DNA of 64,000 nucleotides from Campylobacter showae (GTDB taxonomy: Bacteria > Campylobacterota > Campylobacteria > Campylobacterales > Campylobacteraceae): positions 1,426,001 through 1,490,000 of the forward strand of contig NZ_LR535679.1 of assembly GCF_900699785.1 (NCBI RefSeq), given 5' to 3'. Made by a program: the position numbers and the translations under genes. Under the pieces are notes generated by a model that saw only the letters and a list, made by a program, of their open reading frames with translations, had not been told where the DNA came from and ran no database searches. This document shows, piece after piece, positions 36,631 through 46,610 of the stretch (positions are counted from its first letter, which is position 1; every line of letters starts with the position of its first letter).

Positions 36631-37350
36631 TCAGTCGTCGAACTCTTGCGAGATAACGGGCGAAAACTCCTCCCAGCGGAGTTTGGTTTTGGCCGTAGGC
36701 ATCTTGCTTTGAAACGGCTCTTTTTTCATCGAGGCTACCGCCGCGCTGTCGCCGATCGGCGCCGCAGGAGCCTCCACGCCTAGCACCGCGCGCTCAAGAT
36801 CGATAAAATCGCGCAAGATAACCGCATAAGAGGCGAAAAAGTCGGCATTTTTGTGAGCGGATAAAAATTTGATAAATTCGTCGATAAATTTATTCGTAAC
36901 GTCTGTAAATAGCTTGCTGCTGATATTTGCCGCGCCCGTTACTTCGTCGCGCAAAAAGGTAGCCGTGGCTAAAAATATAAATCCGACGTAGTCCTCGCTG
37001 TCCTTGCAGACCTCCTTGTCTCTGCGGTACGGGCTTAGCTTCAGACACTCGATCACGCGCAGCCTAGCCGCGCCGTCGTCGCGCCCGTCCTCGTAAAAGG
37101 AGGCGTTTAATGGGATGTTGGAGTAAGAAAAGTCAAAAAGCACGTCGTTTTGCTCTCTAGCGAATTTCTCAAAGTCAAATTTGGCCAAATTCGCAAACGC
37201 GGCCTCGCTCTGGGGCGTAACGGGACTAGTCGCTAGGTAGGCTAGCTGCTCGCGCCAGCGGTCAAATTTACCGCCGTGCTCGTGAAAAAACAGCGGATAG
37301 GCCAAAAACTCGTAAAAGTACGCGCGCGCCTTGGTTAAGTTATTATCCAT
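36631..37350 (-). CDS. TorD-family chaperone linked to formate dehydrogenase
   Basis: 239 residues, all-helical TorD-like. It has ARAYFYEFLAYPLFF at the N-terminus and DDGAARLRVIECLKLSPYRRD near residue 88, with FLATATFLRDEV in the core. The C-terminal 45 residues are an extra tail. TorD-type proteins hold molybdoenzyme precursors before Tat export. It overlaps the polyferredoxin gene by 8 bp; a homologue (Cj1514c) accompanies the C. jejuni fdh cluster. Its client is most likely the Tat-exported FdhA encoded at 43640. Confidence 0.78.
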   Translation of the reverse strand: MDNNLTKARAYFYEFLAYPLFFHEHGGKFDRWREQLAYLATSPVTPQSEAAFANLAKFDFEKFAREQNDVLFDFSYSNIPLNASFYEDGRDDGAARLRVIECLKLSPYRRDKEVCKDSEDYVGFIFLATATFLRDEVTGAANISSKLFTDVTNKFIDEFIKFLSAHKNADFFASYAVILRDFIDLERAVLGVEAPAAPIGDSAAVASMKKEPFQSKMPTAKTKLRWEEFSPVISQEFDD

Positions 37351-39013
37351 TTAAAACCTCTTCTTTCATTTGATCCATTTGCGCTTTTATCATCACTTTT
37401 GCTTTGCAGTCCGAGCAGCAATAAAGCGTCTTTAGCTTGGCTTTGTCGCCGTTAAATTTAGGCGCCATGATCGAGGCGATCTTCTCGACGGCCTTTTTGG
37501 TCGCAAACTCCTTGCCGCACTCGATACAGGCGAAAAGCTCGTCTCTAGCTAGCTCGCTAAACGCGAAAAATCCGGGCTCCAGATCGATCTTGCCCGGGCG
37601 TAAAAATATCGTGTCTTTTTCCGCGCAGCTAAGCTCGCAGTATCCGCACGCGGTGCAGACGCTCGGGTTAAAGACGATGGAGTTTGTTTTCTTGTCCGCA
37701 ACTAGTGCAGTGACGTTGCACGCTCCCACGCAGCTTAGGCACAGCGTGCAGGTGTCACGGTTTATCTCGACGCGGCCGTATCTGATGAGCTCGGTGGTGC
37801 TAACAGATCCTAAATTTTGCCCGTCTACAAGCCACTCTAGGCGCTTGGCGAAAATTTCGCGTTTAGGCAGCGCGTACTCGGTGACGGAGTGCTGCGAGCC
37901 CTCGATAAATTTAGCCTGAGATAGGGCGCTTTTTAGCTTGTCTTCGTTCCCTGCTACCAGGACGGCTTTTTCGTTAAATTTAAGCTCGTAAATTTGATTT
38001 AAAATATCCACCGCGTCTTTGGTGCCTTTGCCGATATTTTGCTCGTATATCACGACCTGCGCGCCGCTTTCTTGAAGTAGCGTGAGCAGATGCGTCTCGC
38101 TCAAAAATCTCTCGCCGCTCACGGCAAAAGGCAGCACGTTTGCGGGTAAATTTAGGCTTAAGTTTTCTAAATTCGCCTTTGCAGGCACGACTAGAGCGAT
38201 CTTGCCGCGGTAGAGTTTGGCTATCTGGGCAAACGAGTTTCGCGGCATATCGGAGTAATCAAGCGCGCCGCTAGGGCATACGCTCACGCAACCGCCGCAG
38301 TTTACGCAGTCGATGTGCGAGAAAACTAGGTGCTTGGTCTCGTCCTCTTTTAGGATCGCTACCGTAGGGCAGGCCTCGACGCACCTGCCGCAGATCTCGT
38401 GTCTGCGCTCGTGGTACTGGCAGATCGTGGAGTCGTAGTGGACATGGCTTTTAAATTTAAATTTCGGGCTTTGCGCGTCTAGCTGCGCGGCGATCTCGTC
38501 GTCGCTTTTGCCCGCGATCTCGTAGCAGCCGCTTTGTTTTAGCATGTATTCGCGCGCGTTTTCTACGAGGAAAAAGTCGCAGTCCACCTCAAACTCGCCG
38601 TCGGGACGTAAAACTAGCACGCTTAGCTCGCCTGCGGCTCCGTAGATAAATTTGATCTCAAAATGCGTGAGCTCGATGGTTTTAAAGCCTTTAACCTTTA
38701 GCAAATTCGCCAAATTTTCGCGGCCGCCGTTGCTAACGATAACGACGTTTTTACCGACCGGTTTTTCGTAGTCGATGTCGCGCGCTAGGTCAAAGGCGCT
38801 AGCTCTTGCCTCATAAAGCAAAAGCGTGTTTTTGGCTTTATCCAGCACCGAGTCGGCGGTGTTTTTTAGATAAAAATTTATCTCCGGCGCTACGACGCTT
38901 GCCTTTAGTTTGGGCGAATTTGAGACGAGATAGTCGCCTTCGCCGTTTATCTCGATCTGCTCGTTTAGCATCAAATTCTCGTCAAAATCGTTGTAAAAAC
39001 CGAATTCTTTCAT
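37343..39013 (-). CDS. Multi-cluster 4Fe-4S protein of the formate dehydrogenase region
   Basis: 556 residues. Four ferredoxin-type cysteine sets are visible: CGRCVEACPT (about 210), CVNCGGCVSVCPSGA (about 237), CTLCLSCVGACNV (about 426), and CTACGYCELSC (about 458). Near the C-terminus two CxxC pairs (CIECGKEF, CCSDCKA) look like a zinc ribbon. It begins divergently from selA. Similar proteins occur beside fdh genes in Campylobacter, but their role, perhaps electron transfer or cluster delivery during FdhA maturation, is inference. Confidence 0.7.
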   Translation of the reverse strand: MKEFGFYNDFDENLMLNEQIEINGEGDYLVSNSPKLKASVVAPEINFYLKNTADSVLDKAKNTLLLYEARASAFDLARDIDYEKPVGKNVVIVSNGGRENLANLLKVKGFKTIELTHFEIKFIYGAAGELSVLVLRPDGEFEVDCDFFLVENAREYMLKQSGCYEIAGKSDDEIAAQLDAQSPKFKFKSHVHYDSTICQYHERRHEICGRCVEACPTVAILKEDETKHLVFSHIDCVNCGGCVSVCPSGALDYSDMPRNSFAQIAKLYRGKIALVVPAKANLENLSLNLPANVLPFAVSGERFLSETHLLTLLQESGAQVVIYEQNIGKGTKDAVDILNQIYELKFNEKAVLVAGNEDKLKSALSQAKFIEGSQHSVTEYALPKREIFAKRLEWLVDGQNLGSVSTTELIRYGRVEINRDTCTLCLSCVGACNVTALVADKKTNSIVFNPSVCTACGYCELSCAEKDTIFLRPGKIDLEPGFFAFSELARDELFACIECGKEFATKKAVEKIASIMAPKFNGDKAKLKTLYCCSDCKAKVMIKAQMDQMKEEVLNG

Positions 39014-39174
39014 GATTTTCTCCCTGCGCTACGCGTTATCAAAATTGAGCGCATTTTAATACTAAAGGCATTAATAGGCTCTGAAATTTTACATTTATTT
39101 TTTTTAATAAGATTAGATTTATCCAAATTTATGCTAAAATCGCGCTCGGTAACACAAATTTACTAGGAGCGAAT

Positions 39175-40500
39175 TTGAACGAACTACGAAAACTCCCGCA
39201 GATAGATAAATTTATAAAAAACGAGCGATTTTTCGGGCTTGATACGAGCTTGCTGACCAAGGTCGCTAGGGCCGAGCTAGAGAGCCTGCGCGCGCAAATT
39301 TTAGGCGGACAAAACTGTCCGGGGCTTGACGCCATCGTCCAAAACACGCTCGCAAGATACGAAAAAGCGTCAAATTTAAGCCTGCGTAGCCTGATAAACG
39401 CAACCGGTGTCATCATCCACACCAATCTCGGCCGAAGCGCGATCGATCCCGAAATTTTACGCCGAGCCCAGCCCGTGATCACAGGGTATTCAAATTTAGA
39501 ATACAGCGTCGAAAAGGGCGGCCGCTCAAACCGCTACGACTACGTGGGCGGACTGCTCGCGGAGCTTTTCGGTTTTGAGGACGCCATCGTCGTAAATAAC
39601 AACGCAAGTGCGGTATTTTTGGTGCTAAACACCTTCTCAAAAGGCGGCGAATCTATCATCAGCAGAGGCGAGCTAGTCGAGATCGGCGGGAGCTTTCGCG
39701 TGCCAGAAGTCATGGCAAACTCGGGCGCGATCCTACGCGAAGTGGGCACGACCAATAAAACCAATCTGCGCGACTACGAGGATGCGATAAACGAAAACTC
39801 GAAGCTGATTTTAAAGGTGCACCGCTCAAATTTCGACATCGTGGGTTTTAGCGAGGAAGTAGCGATGCCGGATCTTAGCGCGCTGGCAAGAGAGCGAAAT
39901 CTCATCGATTATTTCGATCTTGGCGGCGGATTTTACGGCGAGCTGCCCTACGGTCTGGGGCGCAACGAGCCGAATCTAAAAAATTTAAAAGACGCCTCGC
40001 TCGTTAGCTTTAGCGGAGATAAGCTCTTTGGCTCCGTGCAGTGCGGCATAATCCTAGGTAAACGCGAACTCATCGCAAAACTAAAGAAAAATCAGCTACT
40101 AAGAATGCTGCGCGTGGATAAGGTGATCATCTCGCTGCTTGCTGAAAGCGTCAAAGCCTACGCAAACCGCGAATTTGAGCTTATAACGACGATAAAGCAG
40201 CTATATAAAAGCGTAGAGGAGCTGGAAAACACGGCAAATTTCATAAACTCGCAGCTAAAAACTCCGCTTGAAGTCGTGCACACTACGACCTATGTGGGCG
40301 GCGGCACGATGCCAAACAAACGCATACCTAGCGTCGCGCTGGCCGTCAAAGGAAACGCAAACGAAAACGAGGCTAAATTTAGGAAAAATCTCGTGATCGG
40401 GCGCATCGAGGAGGGCAAATTTTTGCTCGATCTTCGCAGCGTGCTGGACGCGGACGTGCAAAATTTGATAGAAAAAATCAACGAAACGGATGAAAAATGA
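39175..40500 (+). CDS. selA: L-seryl-tRNA(Sec) selenium transferase
   Basis: 441 residues. NATGVIIHTNLGRSAI near residue 77 is the SelA signature, and the PLP lysine lies in LVSFSGDKLFGSVQCG near residue 283. It converts Ser-tRNA(Sec) to Sec-tRNA(Sec) using selenophosphate. The ATG of selB overlaps its stop by 4 bp. Order selA-selB-DsbC-like matches Cj1378-Cj1380. The product is needed to decode the TGA in fdhA, 3.7 kb downstream. TTG start at 39175 with GGAGCG just upstream. Confidence 0.95.
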   Translation: MNELRKLPQIDKFIKNERFFGLDTSLLTKVARAELESLRAQILGGQNCPGLDAIVQNTLARYEKASNLSLRSLINATGVIIHTNLGRSAIDPEILRRAQPVITGYSNLEYSVEKGGRSNRYDYVGGLLAELFGFEDAIVVNNNASAVFLVLNTFSKGGESIISRGELVEIGGSFRVPEVMANSGAILREVGTTNKTNLRDYEDAINENSKLILKVHRSNFDIVGFSEEVAMPDLSALARERNLIDYFDLGGGFYGELPYGLGRNEPNLKNLKDASLVSFSGDKLFGSVQCGIILGKRELIAKLKKNQLLRMLRVDKVIISLLAESVKAYANREFELITTIKQLYKSVEELENTANFINSQLKTPLEVVHTTTYVGGGTMPNKRIPSVALAVKGNANENEAKFRKNLVIGRIEEGKFLLDLRSVLDADVQNLIEKINETDEK

Positions 40501-42317
40501 GCTTAATAATAGGAACGGCCGGGCATATCGATCACGGCAAAACGGCGCTGATAAAGGAACTAAACGGCTTTGAGGGCGACAGGCTAGAGGAGGAGCAAAA
40601 GCGCGGAATCACGATCGATCTTAGCTTTTCAAATTTGAGCAAAAACGGCGAAAATATCGCTTTTATCGACGTGCCGGGACATGAAAATTTGATCAAAACG
40701 ATGATCAGCGGCGCGTACGGATTTGACGCGTGCCTTTTTGTCGTGGCGGCAAACGACGGGCTAATGCCACAGTCTTTGGAGCATTTGGAGGTTTTAAACA
40801 TCCTTGGCGTTCGCTCGCTTATCGTCGCGCTAACAAAGTGCGACCTAGCTAGCGCGGAGCTAATCGAGCATCGAAAAAGCGAAATTTACGCCGCTGCGCA
40901 AAAGTATAAAAATCTGCAAATTTTAGAGATTTTCCCGGTTAGTATCAAGGATAGCGCGAGCATTGATGAGCTGCGAAATTATCTTTTTACGCTAAAGGCG
41001 GCTAACCGCGAGCAAGAGGGCGTTTTTAGGTATTACATCGACCGCGTTTTTAGCCTAAAAGGTATCGGAAACGTAGTCACGGGCACCGTGATAGAGGGCA
41101 GCGTAACGAAAAACGAGAAACTGTTTAACTACGACGCTGGCAAAGAGGTGCAGGTGCGAAGCGTGCAGAGCCATGACACCTTCGTCGACCGCGCAGGAGT
41201 TAGCAGCCGCGTGGCGCTAAATTTGACGGGGATCGAGCTAAACGATCTAAAAAAGGGCCAACTACTTAGCAAAAAGGGCTTTTTTAGGGGATTTCGCGAG
41301 ATAGACGCGATCGTTTTTGCTCGCGAGCTAACGCACGGGCAGAGCGTGACGTTTTGCGTCGGCGCAAAGGCCGCGCCCGCAAAGGCGCTCGTCTTGAGCC
41401 AAAAAGATGGCGGGATATTTGCGACGTTTAAATTTGAAAGGGATATGTTTTTAAAATTTGACGAGCCGTTCGTGCTCATCGCAAACGGCCGCGTCATAGG
41501 CGGCGGCAGAGTGCTAAACGCCGTGAGCGAGCCGATGAAAAAATCAAGCAAAATTTCGTTTTTAAACGCGCTGCTTAAAAAGGACTTCGTAAACGCCTTT
41601 GCGATGCTAAAAGATACGCATAAAAACGGCTTTGGCATCATATCGGCCTATCAGCGTTTCGGGCTAAACCACGAGGAGGCCGTAGCTATAGCAAAGCAGA
41701 CGCCAAACGTATTCGTCGATGAAAAAGCGCTAAATATCTATGATTTAAGCGCAGTCGATAGGATAAAAAGCGCGGTCAAATTTATGATAGAAAAGAACGA
41801 ATTTGCGGTATTTTCGGCTACGAGCATCAGCCTAAAGCTCTCATGGGCTAGCGAAAGCATCGCTCAAAAGGCGCTTGACGAGCTAGAAAGCACGGGCGCG
41901 ATAACCAAAAACGAGGGCGTCTACACCAAAACTGGCGTCGATATGAGCAAGCTAAAAATCAGGCTCGAGGAGAAAATTTACGAGATTTTGCAAAGCGGAA
42001 ATTTAGCCCCCCTGGCGCCTTATAACATCTACGACGAGCTTGAGATAGACCGAGTTAGCGGCGATAACGCGCTAAAAAAGCTAACCGGAATCGGACGCGT
42101 GGTGAGGCTCGCGCATAATCTTTTCGTAACGTCAAAAGCCCTAAACGAAGCGCTTGCGAAGCTAAAAGCTATCATCGCCGCGCAGGGATTCGTAAACGTA
42201 ACGAATGCGAAAGAGGCGTTAAATTTGAGCCGAAAATACATAATTGCCTACCTCGAGCAACTCGATCTAGATCCAAATATCGTTAAAAACGGCACCGACC
42301 GAGTTTTAAAAGCGTGA
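40497..42317 (+). CDS. selB: Selenocysteine-specific elongation factor SelB
   Basis: 606 residues. EF-Tu-like GTPase: G1 GTAGHIDHGKTALIKEL at residue 5, switch RGITIDLSF near 38, G3 DVPGHENLI near 56, G4 LTKCDLA near 110. Domains 2 and 3 follow, then C-terminal winged-helix repeats (about residues 410-606) that bind the SECIS hairpin. It delivers Sec-tRNA to UGA codons followed by SECIS. Length typical of the family. Confidence 0.95.
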   Translation: MSLIIGTAGHIDHGKTALIKELNGFEGDRLEEEQKRGITIDLSFSNLSKNGENIAFIDVPGHENLIKTMISGAYGFDACLFVVAANDGLMPQSLEHLEVLNILGVRSLIVALTKCDLASAELIEHRKSEIYAAAQKYKNLQILEIFPVSIKDSASIDELRNYLFTLKAANREQEGVFRYYIDRVFSLKGIGNVVTGTVIEGSVTKNEKLFNYDAGKEVQVRSVQSHDTFVDRAGVSSRVALNLTGIELNDLKKGQLLSKKGFFRGFREIDAIVFARELTHGQSVTFCVGAKAAPAKALVLSQKDGGIFATFKFERDMFLKFDEPFVLIANGRVIGGGRVLNAVSEPMKKSSKISFLNALLKKDFVNAFAMLKDTHKNGFGIISAYQRFGLNHEEAVAIAKQTPNVFVDEKALNIYDLSAVDRIKSAVKFMIEKNEFAVFSATSISLKLSWASESIAQKALDELESTGAITKNEGVYTKTGVDMSKLKIRLEEKIYEILQSGNLAPLAPYNIYDELEIDRVSGDNALKKLTGIGRVVRLAHNLFVTSKALNEALAKLKAIIAAQGFVNVTNAKEALNLSRKYIIAYLEQLDLDPNIVKNGTDRVLKA

Positions 42318-42343
42318 TTTTTTATCTGTTTAAAAAAAGCAAA

Positions 42344-42349
42344 TATAAT
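42344..42349 (+). promoter_or_regulatory. -10 box for the DsbC-like gene
   Basis: TATAAT in AGCAAATATAATCC, 28 bp before the start at 42377, so this gene can be transcribed apart from selAB. Confidence 0.5.
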
Positions 42350-42376
42350 CCGCGCAAATTTTTAAAAAGGAATGAA

Positions 42377-43084
42377 ATGAAAAAAATAGTTTTGTCGCTA
42401 ATGGCGGCCTCTGCGATGTTTGCGGCGTCAAACGAGCAAGTGGTAGGTTTTTATTCACAGATGGTCGGCGAGGGCGTGAAAGTAAACGTAACTGAGCGTA
42501 AACCGATAGCCGACGGCATCGAAGCGGTCGTGGTAAATTTGAGTAACGGCCAAGTCAGCCAAGACGAGGTTATCTTTACTAAAGGCGACCTGCTTTTCCC
42601 CGACATCATCGACCTAAAAGCGCAAAAAGCCTACATGCAAGAGATAAAAAAGGAAATAGCGGCGAAAAACATCTCAAAAGTCTATAAAAGCGAGCAAAAA
42701 GAAAACATCATCACTCTAGGAAACGACTCTAAAAAGCCTACTATCGTGATGTTTTCGGATCCTGAGTGCCCGTACTGCCGCCTAGAGCTTGAAAAGATCG
42801 AAGCGACGCTAAAAGAAAGCAACGTAAAGCTAATCTTAACTCCGGTTCACGACGTTTCGTCTTTGCAAAAGAGCTTTTTGATATATAAAGACGCAGCAAG
42901 CGCGAAAACCGATAGCGACAAGATCAAAATTTTACGAAAATATTTCGCGGACGACTATAAGGTAGCAGACGGCGCCGTTAGCGACGCGGACGTTAAAGCG
43001 ATGGATAATTTAAGACAAAAATACTCCGCCGCCGGCGTTCGCTCCGTGCCTTTTATAGTAAATTTAAGCGACCTACAAAAATAA
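42377..43084 (+). CDS. Periplasmic DsbC/DsbG-like thiol-disulfide protein
   Basis: 235 residues from ATG 42377 (AAAAGGAATGAA context); an upstream GTG would add 21 residues ahead of the signal peptide. Signal peptide MKKIVLSLMAASAMFAAS, a dimerisation-like N-terminal region, then a thioredoxin domain with active site SDPECPYCRLELEK near residue 130 and cis-proline VRSVPFIV near 222. It corresponds to Cj1380. It probably isomerises or reduces disulfides in the periplasm; a role in formate dehydrogenase maturation is suggested only by position. Confidence 0.82.
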   Translation: MKKIVLSLMAASAMFAASNEQVVGFYSQMVGEGVKVNVTERKPIADGIEAVVVNLSNGQVSQDEVIFTKGDLLFPDIIDLKAQKAYMQEIKKEIAAKNISKVYKSEQKENIITLGNDSKKPTIVMFSDPECPYCRLELEKIEATLKESNVKLILTPVHDVSSLQKSFLIYKDAASAKTDSDKIKILRKYFADDYKVADGAVSDADVKAMDNLRQKYSAAGVRSVPFIVNLSDLQK

Positions 43085-43418
43085 TCACTAACGCAAATTT
43101 GAGCTAAATTTACCAGATTTAGCTCAAAAGCCCTAAATTTTCATAAAGTATACTTTTATAACTTGATATGTAGTATTGAAATTTAAGCTAAATTTTAGGT
43201 TTCCTTAACTATTTATTAAGTTTCATAATTAATCTAATATTTTTACTTCGTTTATTCTCAAAATATGCTAAATTTGCACAGTGATATTTTAAAATATGCA
43301 AGTGCCCTAAAATACGCGCCTGTAAGGCGCACTACGCCTAGGAAATATGCAAAATTTGAACAATATCTTTCTAAAAACGTCTCAAAAATTTCAAATTTGG
43401 GATTAATAAGGAGAAAAC
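43085..43418 (+). promoter_or_regulatory. Leader region of the formate dehydrogenase operon
   Basis: 334 bp without a convincing gene. A 9-bp stem (GAGCTAAAT/ATTTAGCTC, 43101-43125) probably ends the DsbC-like transcript. AAATATGC occurs three times (43261, 43292, 43343). GCGCC-TGTAA-GGCGC forms a hairpin at 43316-43330. The stretch from 43140 to 43260 is very AT-rich and suits a promoter. AAGGAG precedes the first gene at 43419. Regulatory roles are inferred. Confidence 0.45.
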
Positions 43419-43628
43419 ATGCAAGGATCAAGACGAGATTTTCTCAAAAAATCTCTGAAGGTCGGCGCGGTAGGCGGAACCGTATTGGCCGCCGCAGCTA
43501 TCGCAAAACCGACTAGCGACGAGCTTGCTCCTGACGACAACGGCGTAGTTGTCGGCAAGTCGAGCAAAAAAGAGGTGCTTTACAAAAAAAGCAAAGAGTG
43601 GGAATACTACTATAAGATCGCTTACTAA
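43419..43628 (+). CDS. Small Tat-signal protein of the formate dehydrogenase operon
   Basis: 69 residues. It opens QGSRRDFLKKSLKVGAVGG, a twin-arginine signal, and ends in a charged, Tyr-rich tail (KSKEWEYYYKIAY). It matches the family called formate dehydrogenase region TAT target, which sits immediately upstream of fdhA in Campylobacter and relatives. It begins after AAGGAG and lies 11 bp before fdhA. Function is unknown; it could be a small subunit or a maturation factor. Confidence 0.82.
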   Translation: MQGSRRDFLKKSLKVGAVGGTVLAAAAIAKPTSDELAPDDNGVVVGKSSKKEVLYKKSKEWEYYYKIAY

Positions 43629-43639
43629 GGGAGAAAACC

Positions 43640-46600
43640 ATGAGTGATTCACGCATAGGAAGACGCTCGTTTTTGAAGCTTGCCGCTCTTGGTACCGGTA
43701 GCACGATGGCATTTGGCGAAAACGAGACGTTTAGAAAGGCAACCAACGAGGAGATAAAAAATCCTTACGAAGGTTCAAAAAAGGTTAGAACGATTTGTTC
43801 TATTTGTTCGGCGGGCTGCGGTATCGAAGCCGAGGTAAAAGACGGAGTATGGGTACGCCAAGATATGGCTATGTACCACCCGATCTCTCAAGGTTCGCAC
43901 TGCTCTAAGGGAATCGATCAGATCGACCTTACGAAATCAAAACAACGCATCAAATTTCCGATGAAAAAAGTAAACGGAAAATGGGAGCGCATCAGCTGGG
44001 AACAAGCCGTAAACGAAATCGGCGACAAGATGCTACAAATCCGTAAAGAAGACGGCCCTGATAGCGTAGTTTTCTTGGGCTCAGCCAAATTTAACAATGA
44101 GCAGGCTTACTATTTCCGCAAATTTGCGGCGTTTTGGGGTACAAACAGCAACGATCACGTAGCACGCATTTGACATAGCGCAACAGTCGCCGGTGTGGCG
44201 AATACTTGGGGTTATGGCGCGATGACGAATCACTTTGGAGATATGACGGCAAATTCAAAAGCGATCTTTTGTATCGGTGCGAATTCGGCTGTGGCAAATC
44301 CCGTCGGTGGCATGAAGCATATGTTGCAAGCCAAAGATAGAAACAACGCAAAATTAATCGTAGCGGATCCGAATTTTACTAAAACGGCTGCGCACGCGGA
44401 TCTTTACTTGCGTCAGCGTTCAGGAACGGACGTAGCTCTTATTTACGGACTTATTCACATTATCCTTAAAAACGGCTGGGAAGATAAAGAATTTTTAGAA
44501 AACAGAACCTACGGTATCGAAGAGGTTAGAAAAGAGGCCGAACACTGGACTCCTGAGCTTACTTCGGACGTTACGGGCGTACCGGTAGATAGACTCATAG
44601 AGGCTGCTAACATAATGGCGCATACGAAACCTGGAACGGTTATCTGGGCTCTAGGTATCACTCAACACTCGGTAGGAACGTCAAATACCAGAATTTTACC
44701 TATCCTTCAACTAATCCTAGGCAATATGGGTAAACCGGGCGGCGGCTGTAACATCATCCGCGGTCACGATAACGTTCAGGGCTCTACCGATATGTGTAAC
44801 CTTTCCGATAGCTTGCCGATGTATTACGGGCTAACGGATGCTTCTTGGAAATACTACTGCAAAGGCTGGGGCGTTGATTACGACGAGTTTATCAAACGAT
44901 TTGCGGTTTCGACAAAAGAGCCGAAACAAGGCGGCGCTCCGGTAAAAAATACCGTATTTGAAGAGTATTTTTATCACGATCCGCAAAATCCGGAAGATAG
45001 AAACTGGAGAAACGAAAAAGGCTGGTCGCTATCAAAATGGTGGCAAGGAGTTTTAAAAGAGGAAAAGACTTTTACTAGCGGCAAACTTCGCGTTCTTTGG
45101 GTGCAAGGAACAGGTATCACCTCTATGGCGCACCTTACAAAAATTCAGCAAGCCGTCGACAAGCTAGATATGCTAGTCGTTGCGGAGCCGTTCGTAAACG
45201 AGGTTGCTATCCTTTCAGATAGAAAAGACGGAATTTACGTACTTCCGGTGGCTACTGCGTTTGAAAACGAAGGTCATATAAGCTCGACTAACCGCTCTGG
45301 TCAATGGAGAACGAAAGTCGTTGAGCCACTTTACGAGAGCAAGGCTGACCAAGACGTTATGTTCTTATTTGCTAAAAAATTTGGCTTTTATGACGAGTAC
45401 GTAAAAGGCATGAAGATGGCGACCGTGAATCACGAGCCAAAACAAGTTAAAGACGACTTTGTATGGCCTGACGACGCTACAAACGAGATAGCTCGTATGG
45501 GCAAATCTATCGGCTACACCGGTAGAACGGCCGAGATGTTTAGAAGACATCAGGCTAACTGGCAAAATTTCGACCCTGATACGCTAATGGGTATCGGCGG
45601 CGACGTAAAAGGCGAATACTACGGTAAGCCTTGGCCGGCATGGGACGAAAAACACCCTGGTACGCCGATACTTTATGATATGAGCAAGTCTTACGCAGAG
45701 GGCGGTTGCGGATTTAGAAATCGTTTCGGCTTAGAGCATAACGGCGTTAGTCAGCTAGCTAGCGAGGATACGACTTTGGTAGGATCGGACGTAAAAGGCG
45801 GCTATCCGCAAATTACTAAAGAAAATATCGAAAAAGTCCTAGGCATAACCTTAACCGAAGAAGAAAAAAGGCTGATGGGAGCTACTTGGAGTACGGACCA
45901 TAGCGGACTTATCTTAGAAAAATGCCGCGAAAAAGGCGTAGTGCCGTTTGGTAACGCAAGGGCTAGAATGATCGTTTGGGAATTCCTAGATCCAATCCCT
46001 AAACACCGCGAGCCTATCCACTCTCCGCGCTGGGATTTGGTACAAAAATACCCGACTTTCGACGATCAGGCTAGAAACTTCCGCGTCGAAACGAAATATA
46101 AATCCGAGCAACAAGCAAAAGACTGGAGTAAGGAATTCCCTATCGTATTTAGTACATTGCGCCTAGTAAACCTAAGCGGTGCTGGTATGATCGAGCGAAC
46201 GAGTAAGTATCTAGCGGCGATCACACCTGAGATGTTTGCTAACGTTCACCCTGAGCTTGCTCTAAAATACGGCATCCAAGATCGCGATATGATGTGGATC
46301 CACTCTCCGCAAGGCACTAAGATCAAGGTTCGTTGCTACCATACTCAGATGGTTACGCCGGATAGAATTTGTATGCCGTATAACTTCGCGGGCGTTATGC
46401 AAGGCGTGAGCTTAGAGGATCGCTATCCTGAGGGCACTAAGCCTTATACGATCGGCGAGAGCTTTAATACCGTAACAAACTACGGCTTTGACCCGGTTAC
46501 TCAAATTTCGGAATTTAACGCCGGACTTTGCAGGATAGAAAAAGCGGACGGAGAGGGCTTTAACACCTTCTTCCACGAATATGGCGAAAATAGAGTCTAA
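43640..46600 (+). CDS. fdhA: Selenocysteine-containing formate dehydrogenase catalytic subunit (read through TGA at 44171)
   Basis: 986 residues when TGA 44171-44173 is read as selenocysteine 178. Tat signal GRRSFLKLA is at residue 8. A 4Fe-4S site follows (CSICSAGCGIE, then CSKG). The active-site context is HVARI-Sec-HSATVAG, matching the Sec motif of other formate dehydrogenases. The frame continues uninterrupted through the molybdopterin domains to 46600. It oxidises formate at a Mo or W bis-pterin centre in the periplasm. Annotated without readthrough, the gene would look split at 44173. Use of T-ending codons suggests high expression. fdhB follows 10 bp later. Confidence 0.95.
44171..44208 (+). 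promoter_or_regulatory. Selenocysteine TGA codon and SECIS hairpin in fdhA
   Basis: TCGCC (44187-44191), loop GGTGT, GGCGA (44197-44201) forms a perfect 5-bp apical stem, with CAA/TTG able to pair below it. The loop GGT lies at bases 19-21 after the TGA, the same place as in the E. coli fdhF SECIS. It would be bound by SelB. Confidence 0.85.
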
Positions 46601-46610
46601 GGAGTAAGAG

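Noticed and set aside
43261..43350. CRISPR-like array from the three AAATATGC copies
   Set aside because: Repeats are only 8 bp, with unequal spacing (31 and 51 bp) and no cas genes nearby.
43265..43516. 83-codon frame in the fdh leader
   Set aside because: Overlaps the well-supported Tat-peptide gene in another frame and has basic, low-complexity content.
43640..44173. fdhA as a frameshifted or nonsense-mutated pseudogene
   Set aside because: The TGA lies at the known selenocysteine position, the frame continues intact, and a SECIS-like hairpin and selAB are present.
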